NCBI GenBank assembly: GCA_020205615.1
Contig: CM035152.1
Location: forward strand, 113,268,111 to 113,332,110
DNA from: Panax quinquefolius
Taxonomy: Eukaryota > Streptophyta > Magnoliopsida > Apiales > Araliaceae
Length of the DNA: 64,000 bases
Direction of reading: 5' to 3'
Under the pieces are notes generated by a model that saw only the letters and a list, made by a program, of their open reading frames with translations, had not been told where the DNA came from and did not search any database. Position numbers and translations under genes: made by a program. Positions 25,562-36,670 of the stretch are shown in pieces. The stretch's first letter is position 1. Every line of letters starts with the position of its first letter.

Positions 25562-26720
25562 GGAAAATATAGTTTCGATAATTGCACGTTTTGGGGCTCG
25601 AAATATTATAGTATAATACCTTCCTCTTTTCCTTCATTTTTAATTTAGTCCTGCAAGTATTATCAAATTTGCACCACCTCCCCTAATAGTAAATCATGTG
25701 AATCAATAGTAAATCATGTGAATCAATAGTTCTAGATATGTGAAAATATGAATTACAGTATAGTACCTCCATTTTTAACTTAATCATGCAAGTATTATCA
25801 ATCTTGCACCAACTCCCCTAATAGTAAATGAATGTGAATCAATAGTACACACATGTGAACAAATAGTTATAAACATGTGAATCAATAGCAATTAATTGCT
25901 CATTTATTCGGTTAATTACCCGATTGGTCAATATAACCTCCAGACATCAATTATTATCGAAATAAAAGTTGACATTCACTAACACTAATAATTCAAACAC
26001 AATGGAACTATCAATTTCATCTTTAATCAACACAAACTTATTCATCATTAATATTATAATTCACAATATTTAACAACCAGGTCGTTCCCAAGAAAAGGGG
26101 CTTTTCGATAAGGATTTCTCTTATATTGGGCCTTGCAATTAGGTGACCAAACCTCTCCTCGACAAAACTTCTAGACATTGTCAATATTGCAAATAATAAT
26201 ATAAATAACTTTGTTGTCTCAATTATTGATTTAATAATATAACATATTATGCAAATGATACTGTGACAATAATTGAATCAATAATATGAGAGATATGATG
26301 CAACAATTCATCGTAGCAAATAATTGAGTATAATTGGTGACTTTTCACGTAAGCATCAATAATCAATACCGTACTGCTACTATGCAACCTCGCGTAGACA
26401 TGTACTTTTACTACCGGTGTAGTTCAATAGTTTTAACGGTAACACTTTCGTAGTTATAAAAAGATAATTCATCGTTTTCTAACTACGACAATACTCCGTT
26501 AATGGGGTCCACCAATGATTGTCTTGGTCGTCACGGATATTCCCAAACAAAAAGAATATTTCCCGACCAAACGAATATTTTATAACAACTTGCATACTTT
26601 GCAAAATTTTCACATATCACCCTTAACTTTAACCTTTTTATCAATTTAACCATTTACAAAATAAAATAATAATTATAAGAAAATTGAATACTTTAATTTC
26701 AGAAAATTCGGGGTCTTACA

Positions 26721-27383
26721 CGTAAGGTTGCCAAAACTTAAACGTAGAAACGTTTAATGTAGTAGAGTTGTACAACATGGAGTACTATAGGCTAATCACC
26801 TAGACGTGCTCGTAAGAAATGACGATCTTATGGACATAGTGCCGAGTTGTCCTTTTTAAAGAAAGAAAGAATTAAATGCTCAAGGTCTTTGACCAAACTA
26901 AATGTTTAACTAATGATGTTTGTCGCTAAACATTTTAATGAAAAGAGAAGTGCTATTTTGAATTTTCTATAGTACTTCATAACTATTGATTCAGTTATAG
27001 AAGATATATATTCATATGATTCCGGCATGTTGCTCGATTATAACTGTTATACTTTCTGAGCTAGTTATGCTCACCCTTGCTCGAACCATATGAATGCAAC
27101 TAAGAATGAACGGACCAAAGGATCCAGTAAGGATAAAGGGAAGGCTAAGGCGGACAAGTAGTTATCTTTGTAATAGAATAGTATTACTTTTGTATTAATT
27201 TGATACTATGACGAATAACATATGTAATGGTTACAAAGAACCTGAGAAGAGAAATATTATTATGTAATATATAGAAGATATATTCATTCTCTTGATGTAT
27301 TTCGATTAAATGTATGTGTGAAAAGTAGCACCGTGTAGCACCATCTATCGGATTGGAAGATACCCAGATTTGGGGACGTCACA
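26721..27383 (+). mobile_element. Element A 3' LTR, segment 3
   Basis: Resumes after D with GTAAGGTTGCCAAAACTTAAAC, matching B's LTR near 8210. It ends GGGGACGTCACA at 27383. The next five bases, GTCCT, are the probable right target duplication; the left copy is lost with A's 5' part. It ends inside the RT gene of copia element E. Confidence 0.85.
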
Positions 27384-28084
27384 GTCCTTGACATACACAC
27401 ATTTGTCCCACTCATTTATTTTGAAACCATTTGATAACATTGCATTGTCAAATTTGTAATGCCATTGTTTAGGTTCTTGTTTTAATCCATAAAGGGACTT
27501 TATAAGCCTACAAACTTTCTTTTCTTGTCCTGGAATAATAAATCCTTATGGTTGTTCCATGTAGATTTCTTCTTCTAAATCTCCATTTAAGAAAGTTATT
27601 TTTACATTCATTTGATGTATTTATAAATTATATACAGTTGCAATGGCTATTAACATCCTAATTGAAGATATTCTTGTCACAAGAGAATAAGTATCAAAAT
27701 AATCTAAACCCTCCTTTACATGTATCCTTTGATTACAAGTTTTATTTTATATTTGTCTATAGATCCATCTGCTTTCATTTTCTTCTTGAATATCCACTTT
27801 TATCCAAGAGGTTTAGAGCTTGGTGGGAGATCCACTAATTCCCATGTATGATTGTGCAAAATGGATTCTACTTCACTATTTATAGCCTCTTTCCAATATG
27901 GAGCTTCAGGACTCGATATTGCTTCTTTATAGGTTTGAGGCTCATTTTCTAACAAATAAGTTAGAAAATTCAGACCATAAGATTTTGATGTTCTAGCACG
28001 TTTACTACGTCTAGGTTCATTAATATCTTCTAAAGCATGATCACTGTCATTAACAACATCATAAATTCTTTTATTTGAACTCAT
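27384..28084 (-). pseudogene. Copia element E: reverse transcriptase N-terminal part, truncated
   Basis: Minus strand. 28084-27800 is open and reads RRSKRARTSKSYG, EAPYWKEAINSEVESILHNHTWELVDLPPSSKPLG, the entry to copia RT. A stop at 27797 is followed by KWIFKKK and, in shifted frames, by INFLNG-like, EEIYMEQP, LIKSLYGLKQ and GFKINEWDKCVYVKD. There the sequence ends against element A's LTR, so the catalytic YVDD block and RNase H are gone. RT copies element RNA into DNA. Confidence 0.87.
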
Positions 28085-29112
28085 TTCTTGTTCGTTAGAA
28101 CTTGGCTCTTATTTTTTTTATTAGGAAATATTGTTTCAAAGAATTCAACATCTTTTAACTCAATAATACTATTTTCATGTATTTCCTCTATTTTTGATTT
28201 ATTAACCAAAAATTTATATGCACTGCTATTATTAGCATAACCAATGAATATACAATCTATTATTTTCGGTCCTATTTTCATCTTTTTGGGTGGAGGAACC
28301 ACAACTTTTGCTAAACACTCCCACACTTTTAAGTGTTTATAAGATGATTTTCGTCCTTTCCATAATTCATAGGGTGAAACATTAGACTTCTTTTGAGGTA
28401 TTCGGTTGAGAATATAATTTGCTGAAAGAATTGCTTCCCCCCATAAATCTTGAGGTAGCCCAGAACTTAATAATAATGCATTCACCATTTCTTTCAAAGT
28501 TCTATTCTTTCTTTCTGGAACGCCATTTTGTTGTGGTGAATAAGGTGCAGTTGTTTGGTGTATTATACCATGTTGTGAACAAATTTTACCAAATGAAAAT
28601 TCATACCCCCCACCCCTATCACTTCTAACTATCTTGATCTTTTTATCAACTTGGTTCTTAACCTCATTTTTGTAATGTATAAACATTTCAAAAGTCTCAT
28701 CTTTACTTCTCAATAAGTAAACATAACAATATCTTATACAATCATCTATAAAAGTGATAAAGTATTTCTTACCTCCTCTTGTTTGTATATACTTTAAATC
28801 ACAAATATCAGTATGTATTAATTCAAGAGGTTCTGTACTTCTTTCAATTGATTTGAAAGAAGATTTTTGAAGTTTTGCCTCAACGCAAATTTCACATTTA
28901 TGATTAGAGTTAATCTCACATTTTGGCAAACATTCCATATTAATTAATCTATGTATAGTATTATAATTAACATGTCCTAATCTACCATGCCATAAATTAG
29001 ATGACTCAATCATATAAGTAGAAGATTTAATTTTATTAATATTGGAAGGTACAATAGTCATTACATTCATTTTGAAGAGCTCATTGCTCATATAACACTT
29101 TCCCACATACAT
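28081..29112 (-). pseudogene. Copia element E: GAG-pre-integrase and integrase
   Basis: A long open stretch of 343 codons on the minus strand. The zinc finger has the HHCC pattern (LWHGRLGHVN ... CEICVEAK). The catalytic triad is all present: Asp in IHTDICDL, Asp in IVRSDRGGGYE and Glu in GVPERKNRTL. It continues through the DLWGEAILSANYILNRIP and KVWECLAKVVV blocks. It ends at a stop overlapping the next frame by four bases, where a one-base shift near 28095 separates it from the RT part. The integrase domain itself looks undamaged, but the element cannot be complete because RT is truncated and gag is broken. Confidence 0.9.
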
Positions 29113-29273
29113 CCCATTTTTAGTTAGGAAAATTTGTCTGATACAAAGACTAATTTAAATTCCTTTTGACTAAAAAGGGATCTTAACACTAAATTTTTCC
29201 TAATATCAGGCACATGGACGTTGTTGAAGGTGAGTTCATTGCCAAATGTCATCTTCAGAATCACCTTTCCCTG

Positions 29274-30351
29274 TCAAGCAATCTTGGATGAAGAAGAATT
29301 TCTCATGTATAAATGTTCTCCACTCTCAATTTCTTGATATGTGGAGAACATCTTCCTGTCAAAACAAACATGGCGGGTTGCTCCAGTATTTACCCACCAT
29401 TCCCTTGGATTCTCAACTATATTTATTTCTGAAACAACTGCTGAAAGGTTCATTTCAGAAACATCTTGAAGAAGACCATCCACTTCCATTACATTGGTTT
29501 CTGCGGACTTCTTGTTCTGGTCTTTGCATTTTCGAGAATCCTTTGCCCTATGTTCGGGCTTGTCACAGATGTAGCATTTGCCTTGGAACTTCTTATTTGT
29601 TTCCTGTTGAGACCCATTACCAGATAACTTTCTCTTTTTAGACATAGGACTTTGTTCCACCACATTAGCTTTATATTCCACAAAGGTCCTTCCCGTTTTC
29701 TACTTAGAAGCACGATTGTCCACTTCTATCTTTAATCTTACAATTAAGTCTTCAAGTTTCATCTCTTTGCGTTTATACTTGAGATAATTTTTAAAATCTT
29801 TCCACAAAGGTGCTAGTTTTTCAATTATAGCAGCAACTTGGAAAGATTCACTTAAGGACATACCTTCTGCATGTATTTCATGCAGGATTACTTGTAATTC
29901 TTGAACTTGGTTGATGACTGCCTTGGAATCCACCATCTTATAGTCCAAAAATCTGCCAACTACGAATTTCTTCGTGTCAGCATCTTCTATTTTATATTTT
30001 TATCCAAGGAATTCCATAATTCACTTGCTGTTTTGAGAGAACTATACATATTATATAATGTATTATCCAATTCATTAAGGATATAATTTCGGCACAAAAA
30101 ATCTGCATGTTTCCATGCATCTATCAAGTGCAACAAACACACTCAGATGTTTCATTTCTTTGAGCACAATGATATCTTAAATGAAGAAACCTCGTCAAGT
30201 TCAAAGTAGTAAGATAAAATAACATCTTTTGTTGACATCTTTTAAATTCTGTGCCATTGAACTTTTCTAGTTTTTTACCATGGTTCACAAGAACATTTGG
30301 TATAGAAGGTGTAGAAGAAGAACCAATTATAGTAATGTAATTGGTATCCAT
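29274..30351 (-). pseudogene. Copia element E: gag and protease, broken
   Basis: The minus-strand start MDTNYITIIG is at 30351, followed by KKLEKFNGTEFKRCQQKMLFYL. A frameshifted middle leads to 29948-29700 ([20 protein letters not shown]), then 29681-29274 after a stop and shift. The zinc knuckle reads CYICDKPEHRAKDS, with the final Cys replaced by Ser. The protease motif is WWVNTGATRHVC, with Asn in place of the catalytic Asp (codon at 29388-29390). Gag would package RNA and protease would cut the polyprotein; both are damaged. The 5' leader and LTR cannot be found: a (TA)n array begins only about 30 bases upstream of the start. Confidence 0.87.
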
Positions 30352-30381
30352 ATTTTTGCAAATATATATATAGAGATAAAA

Positions 30382-30383
<2 letters not shown>

Positions 30384-30431
<48 letters not shown>
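30384..30431. repeat. (TA)n microsatellite
   Basis: Pure TA/AT run directly upstream of element E's gag start, where the leader and LTR should be. Confidence 0.95.
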
Positions 30432-30432
<1 letters not shown>

Positions 30433-31312
30433 ACAATGATCCATAATATGTATTTGCTATGGATTAAAAATGAACAAATATCATATTTACCTTCCGTTAC
30501 AATTATGTATGGCTGAGATTAAAAAGGACAATTCTCCATCCGCTAGAAATTCTAACAGATTGTTTTTAAAGAAAATTAGACAATATTGCCCCCATTAACC
30601 CCAAGTCAACACAAAATATAACACTTCAAAATCAAATCCAGATTCCGGCACCAAATCAAAAAACCTGATCAATAAGCAAACAAACCCATTAACCAGCAAA
30701 GAACACCCAAATCTAAAAAGTTTAAAACGATAGGCAATAAGCAAAAAAAAACTCTAGATCGGAAATCACATGAACGAACACCCATCTGTGCAAACAGAAC
30801 CACCGTATACACCCACCGGTAGAACTGTTCAAGATCTAATTTAAGAAACCAAATATGAACAAACCCCTCTTGCAAAAGCCCAACCGCAACCGAACAACCA
30901 GATCCCAAACTCTATAGCCTTAGCCCCTAGCAAACTCCACTGCAGATCATAACTCCAAGGTCCAAACCCACTCAAATCAGTACCCCTACTAATCAACACA
31001 TAGAAGCCCCACGACTAAATTCACCGAACTTTGCAATTATAGATCGAAAAAAGTGATTTTCGGGAAGGATCCCATTTAGCCGCGTGGCAAGGCATGAATC
31101 AGAATATATGGACTTATTTTGCTTTAAACTTGTTATGCTTCCTCGGCTAGAAATCGGGGCATTTTCGTCCAAATTTTTTTTATTCCGTCCACTAGAATTC
31201 TAGCGGACGCGGTTCCCAAAATTTAAATCCCAACTGTTGCTCTTCTCAATGGACGCATAGGATGATATTTACTCATTTTTGATTCATAACAAATACATAC
31301 TATAGATTATTA

Positions 31313-31313
<1 letters not shown>
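30432..31313. other. Unassigned segment, intron-like on minus strand
   Basis: No protein recognised. On the minus strand it has long T-rich stretches with dispersed GATCTG, TTGATCAG and GGTTTG motifs, like a plant first intron or 5' UTR. Near the ends are partly complementary motifs: CCGCTAGAAATTCTA at about 30540 and TAGAATTCTAGCGG at about 31190. This suggests an inverted-repeat-bounded insertion of about 0.67 kb. The 79-codon minus frame here is not convincing. Confidence 0.35.

Positions 31314-31352
<39 letters not shown>
31314..31352. repeat. (TA)n microsatellite
   Basis: Uninterrupted TA run preceding the AT-rich fold-back tract. Confidence 0.95.
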
Positions 31353-31355
<3 letters not shown>

Positions 31356-31427
31356 TTCCATAAATAGGTTCTTTGTACAGTCTTTAGACGCCAACAATTT
31401 TTTTGAGCAATAAATGCGAACACATAA

Positions 31428-32072
31428 AGAATTATATAAAAAAAAAAAAAACATTTGTTATTATAAAACAAATATTTTATAACAAATGTTTTTATTTTTG
31501 TTATAAAATATTTGTTTTTATAAAACATTTTTTTTTTTTTTTCGTAAGTAGAAAATAAAAAAAAATGTTTTATAAAACAAATATTTATAAAAACATTGTT
31601 ATAAAATAAAAATATTTGTTATAAAATAAAAACATTTGTTATAAAATATTTGTTATAAATAAAAACATTTGTTATAAAATAAAAACATTTGTTATAAAAT
31701 ATTTGTTTTTATAAAATATTTTTTTATTTTTGGTAGTAGAAAATAAAAAAAAATGTTTTATAAAAACAAATATTTTATAACAAATGTTTTATTTTATAAC
31801 AAATATTTTATAAAATATTTGTTTTATAAAACATTTTTTTTTTTTTTAGTAGAAAAAATAAAAAAATATTTTATAAAAACAAATATTTTATAACAAATGT
31901 TTTATTTTTTTATTTTATAACAAATGTTTTTATTTTATAACAAATGTTTTTATTTTATAACAAATGTTTTAGAAAAAAAAAAAAAATGTTTTATAAAAAC
32001 AAATATTTTATAACAAAAATAAAAACATTTGTTATAAAATATTTGTTTTTATAATAACAAATGTTTTTTTTT
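31428..32072. repeat. AT-rich fold-back tract of ATTTGTTATAAAAT units
   Basis: Repeated units of AACATTTGTTATAAAAT and the complement ATTTTATAACAAATGTT alternate many times with A-runs and T-runs. Several halves can pair, for example 31440-31530 and 31560-31735. GC is nearly absent. It carries no gene and lies between two (TA)n arrays. Confidence 0.85.
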
Positions 32073-32228
32073 TTTTTTGTGTGTAGTAAGAAGCATACAC
32101 GGTTTGTATTTTTTTTTTTTTTTTTTTTTGTATACAATGCTCTTACGTTTGTTTGTTTTTTTTTTTTTTTTTATAAATGTTGCAATACATGGCATTAAAT
32201 CAAAAGAGGTGTTACACACATTTGCTCA

Positions 32229-32234
<6 letters not shown>

Positions 32235-32288
<54 letters not shown>

Positions 32289-33802
32289 GAATCCATAACT
32301 AATTGGTTGTCATGAATATATTAATTATAAGAACCCACTTTTAGACAGATTGATCAACTTATTGGAAGGCTTAGATTGAATATCATAATTGCCCAACCAA
32401 CACAAGTTTTACTTCGCTTTTATTTTAATATATTACATTACATGGTCATTGTTGTCATTTTAATTATTTTAAAAGCGATTTTTAATATTAAAATACTCGG
32501 TAAGCCATGACTTATCTTAAATCGAGTATGTTTTTTACGCATTTCTCCATTTTATAGAATGATTTCAACACATTAAAATAACATTAAAAAATAAAAAATA
32601 GTCCGGTAGACAACTGACTTATCTTCTATTTGGGTAATCTCTCTTCTCGCTCTCTAATATAAGTAGTGAGTAATGGTATTATAATACTTACGATAGTAAT
32701 AAAATATTATAATATTTTATAATACTTATGATAGTAATAAAACTGGTAAATTAATATTTTGTAAATTAATCATAAATATTAATACTTATGATATAATACT
32801 TATAATTTTATATCATTTTATATATTATATCATAAGTATTAATATCAAATTATAATATTTTGTAATAATATTATAATATTTTGTAATATTATTAATACTT
32901 AATATTATAAGTATCAATATTTTGGAATAATGTTATAATATTTTGTAATATTAGTAATAATATATATTTTGTAATATTAATATTAATACAATATTTTGTA
33001 ATATTAATATTAATACAATATTTTGTAATATTAATATTAGTAATACAATATATTTTGTAATATTATAATATATATTGTAATAGTCAAGACATTATAATAT
33101 TATTATAAAATATTGTATTACTAATATTAATATTACAAAATATTGTATTAATATTAATATTACAAAATATATATTATTACTAATATTACAAAATATTATA
33201 ACATTATTCCAAAATATTAATACTTATAATATTAAGTATTAATAATATTACAAAATATTATAATTTGATATTAATACTTATGATATAATATATAAAATGA
33301 TATCAAATTATAAGTATTATATCATAAGTATTAATATTCATGATTAATTTACAAAATATTAATTTACCAGTTTTATTACTATCATAAGTATTATAAAATA
33401 TTATAATATTTTATTACTATCATAAATATTATAATACCAGTACTCACTACTTATATTAGAGAGGAGAGAAGATTACCAAATTGAGCACAATTCGTGCTTA
33501 CTTGGACTATTTTTTTATTTTTTTAATGTTATTTTAATGTGTTGAGTCATCCTATAAAAACATACTCGGCCGGTACAAATTGTGCCGGTTGGAGTATTTT
33601 AATATTAAAAAATCGTTTTAAAATAATTAAAATAACAACAGTTGACCATGCAATGCAATATATTAAAATAAAACCAGAAAAACTTGTTCTACTGGGCAAT
33701 TATAGATTCAATCTAAGCCTTCTAATAAATCGATCAACTATCCAAAAAATGATTCTTATATAAAATTGTTTCATAACAGAATCTACGCTATATGAATAGA
33801 TT

Positions 33803-33859
<57 letters not shown>
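32235..33859. repeat. Long inverted repeat (about 1.6 kb) bounded by (TA)n
   Basis: The left arm (32287 to about 33070) and right arm (about 33090-33805) are complementary with interruptions. GGGAATC after the left (TA)n pairs with GATTCCC before the right (TA)n. AAGGCTTAGATTGAAT (32368) pairs with ATTCAATCTAAGCCTT (33706). Blocks around TACATGGTCA, AAGCGATTTTTAATATTAAAATACTC and CTAATATAAGTAGTGAGTA are all mirrored. The centre consists of AATATT/TTGTAATATTA units. It is a fold-back or MITE-like element and could yield a long hairpin RNA if transcribed. Open frames inside are incidental. Confidence 0.88.
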
Positions 33860-33862
<3 letters not shown>

Positions 33863-34478
33863 TGCTTTTGAGGTGAATAACAGTTCATTCTAGTTATATT
33901 TGTATCTACAATATGGGGTGAAGTAGCTGAACGTCCGAAGCTGCTGAAACAAAAAGAATGCTACCCAATTTGGACAATAATCATCCTGCCATTTTTTTTC
34001 CTTATTTTGCACTGCCATCATCACCCCGAATTTTTTTTTGGCTAATTCTGATTCTGATTAAGGATTCTCTTAAATTAGACCGGGTGTGCCGTTACTGTGT
34101 GATTGTCTACTTTGTGGTTGTTGCGGCCGATATAATTTATGTGAAGACGTTTTCAGCCATAATTATATTTAATATTGACCACAACTCAGAATCACAACAA
34201 TGTTTTCTAAGCTCAAAAGGCCTCAGGTGGGGTTCCATTATCTTGATGTGCATCGGTCATCCATTTTATTTACTATTACTAATATTTTGTTGGCCAGATG
34301 CTCCTGCCAAACCGCACAACGATGATTATATAATTGTTTGAGTAGCTAGGATTGATCAATTTAATTATCGATCTGGTATTGATGATGGTCGTTGTTTTAC
34401 TTTATGAAATTTAGTGATTCAACCAATTTTTTTTTTGAATTTTAAAAACTTGTGATTTTTTTAGGCAAATTTAAATAG
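33860..34478 (+). other. Unassigned segment with a 127-codon open frame
   Basis: The plus-strand frame 33958-34341 is open but resembles no family I know. It is rich in hydrophobic residues (FFLIF-type runs, LLLIFCW) because the DNA is T-rich. I see no splice-bounded exon or promoter. Treated as probable non-coding DNA. Confidence 0.3.
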
Positions 34479-34830
34479 GGTAAAATGCAAAGTAGACCAC
34501 TGAATTTTAGGGGTTTTTTGGGTATTGAGCTATTTTCTTTTGGTCAACACAAATTAAGTCTCTTTCTATTAAAAAATTTAGATTTGAGCCCAGGCATGCA
34601 TTACACGTTGACTGAGATAATTCGCGCTACTACCACATATATATATGCTACAGATCCGCGTGGATATTTTTATTTTATTTTAAAATTTGGATTTATCTGC
34701 GCTAGGGCATGCGTAATCGACCGACCTGCATACGTGATAATAATAATAATAATAAAAATAAACTAAAATCAAATAATAATAATAATAAATAACAATAATA
34801 ATAATAAATAACAGTAATAATAATAATAAT

Positions 34831-34881
<51 letters not shown>

Positions 34882-34894
34882 AATAATAATACTA

Positions 34895-34988
<94 letters not shown>

Positions 34989-35330
34989 GGCCTGCTTTTC
35001 GTGATATTGAACTCGAGCCCGGAGATTCCAATGCAGTCTTTCTTTGATACAGAAGTCAATTTGATAAAAATAGATAAGCGAATAAATTTTTTTTTAAAAG
35101 AATTGTTCTTGCCATTCACACTTGAATAAAAGAGAAAATGGGCAAAATTATTATTATTATTATTATTATTGTTATTATTATTATTATTATTATTATTGTT
35201 ATTGTTATTGAGGGAAATGATTTGTTTTGTTATAAATATTAATCCTTACAAAAATATAACAACTAGATTTATTTGCTCAGGTTGTTATTGGTTTTAAATT
35301 TTAAGCTAGGATCTACTTTGCATTTTACCC
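34479..35330. mobile_element. TIR element with triplet-repeat arms
   Basis: Ends are inverted copies: GGGTAAAATGCAAAGTAGAC at 34479 and the complement of GATCTACTTTGCATTTTACCC at 35310-35330, with one mismatch over about 21 bases. Flanking AAT next to both ends may extend the match. No clear target duplication is seen. The left interior carries (TAA)n at about 34737-34986 and the right carries (TTA)n at about 35150-35210, so these arms can also pair. There is no transposase, so it is non-autonomous; superfamily not assigned. It interrupts no recognisable gene. Confidence 0.8.
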
Positions 35331-35624
35331 AATTCCTTATCACACTTTATGTGCTTTAATTCAATATATTTTTGCTTTTGAAAAACGAATAAATGTCAAT
35401 AATTCACCGCTAGATCATTTTATTTTTCATGTACATAACATTTTCAAACAGTTATCTACTTGTAAATACTAGATGATAGCTCATGCAATACACGGACTAG
35501 ATTGAATAATAAATTGTATAATTTGTTAAAATTGCGATGAGAAAAATATTTGTTTTATAATAAAAAAAAATTATATAAATTTTTCAATATATTTTTGCTT
35601 GACATATCATTTACACCCCCAATG

Positions 35625-35626
<2 letters not shown>
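35331..35626. other. Unassigned AT-rich spacer
   Basis: No gene, repeat unit or terminal structure recognised between the TIR element and the next fold-back element. Confidence 0.5.
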
Positions 35627-35681
<55 letters not shown>

Positions 35682-35960
35682 TCTGTAAGGACTCTAGATG
35701 AGTTTAAAATCGGACTTTTTTTTTTTTGCTTTTTTTTAAACAACTAAAAAAAATAATAATTATGGAACTTGAATTTTTACAAAATACAGTGTTTTGGGTT
35801 TGATTTGGATACATATAACAAAACAAGACTGTACAGTCTTGTTTTGTTATATGTATCCAAATCACACTCAAAACACTCTATAAAATATTAAAAAAAAACT
35901 TAATTGTTTTAAAAAAAAAAAGTCCGGATTTTCTCCCGTCCGGAAATCCGGACATGATCA

Positions 35961-36002
<42 letters not shown>
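35627..36002. mobile_element. Fold-back element with perfect 31-bp stem
   Basis: The centre lies between 35832 and 35833 (AAGACTGT/ACAGTCTT). At least 31 bases on each side pair perfectly, and the arms then pair imperfectly outward through GTGTTTTG, poly-T/poly-A and (GA)n/(TC)n to outer (TA)n arrays on both sides. This hairpin MITE-like layout resembles Micron-type elements described in rice, which sit in (TA)n tracts; that link is an analogy. Confidence 0.82.
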
Positions 36003-36581
36003 GTTAAACATTCAGTATAAAAAGTATCAATCCCATCACTTGAGAATCAAATTGTAATCTGAGTTTTGTGCCTTGAATCTCTGCATAAAAGGCAAAAATA
36101 ATAAAGGGACTTAGAGTAACAAAACATGGTTACAAGTGATAACATATTATATGTTCAAACCTCAAGAATAATTCAGAGCAGTAAAAACCAAGACAAAAAA
36201 CATGTGATACGAAATTTTCAAACATACGACTAATTAACAATAAATAAAAACCTAGCTAAGTAATAAAATGTTAATAGAAAAAGTTAAAATATGCATCAAA
36301 TTTCAAGAGCATATATACTAAAGTCGAGATAAATCAATTGATAAACTTTTTACCAAAACAACTTCAACAATTGTCCGCATTACAGCTGTAGCATTTAACA
36401 ATCTCCAAATCACACCACATCCGGAAACTCCTCATAATTACAAATCAAGTTTGACATCAAATATTCTGTAATTATGCTCAACAGATATAGCCCCAATAAT
36501 CTCAATAATGATTATATATCTTTCAACTATTTTCAGCAGTCGCATCCACCAATGTGTCTCGCATATCATTGCTGAAAAATG
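36003..36581 (-). pseudogene. Possible last exon and 3' UTR of an unrecognised minus-strand gene
   Basis: On the minus strand an acceptor-like CATTTTTCAG ends at 36582. It is followed by a short frame reading NDMRDTLVDATAENS and a stop at 36534. The next 530 bases lack repeats and look like a 3' UTR. Upstream on the minus strand, a candidate exon at 45747-45776 (AG before, GT after) would join in phase, with elements F and flanks as the intron. I cannot name the protein, and the exon is very short, so this is tentative. Confidence 0.3.
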
Positions 36582-36670
36582 AAAATGAAGAAAAAAAATT
36601 GAACATTTAGAACTACAAACTCAATGCATGCAAAGCAGACACATTTTCTAGATAGTCAAAAGAACAGTAA

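Larger units (their letters stand above)
23441..26720 (-). mobile_element. Solo LTR D, gypsy, same family as element F
   Basis: On the minus strand it starts TGTAAGACCCCGAA and ends GGGGGTGTCACA. A 5-bp target duplication flanks it: CGTGA (23436-23440) and CGTAA (26721-26725, one mismatch). Family identity with F rests on shared blocks on the minus strand, such as GAGGTTTGGTCACCTAATTG and AATGTCTAGAA. There is no interior or second LTR, so it probably arose by LTR-LTR recombination. It contains tandem GTGAATAGTAAC-type units (24425-24670) and about eight units of roughly 70 bp (24770-25380). Confidence 0.88.

Noticed and set aside
34702..35119. Poly-Tyr, poly-Leu and poly-Ile frames
   Set aside because: Translation of (TAA)n/(TTA)n triplet arrays.
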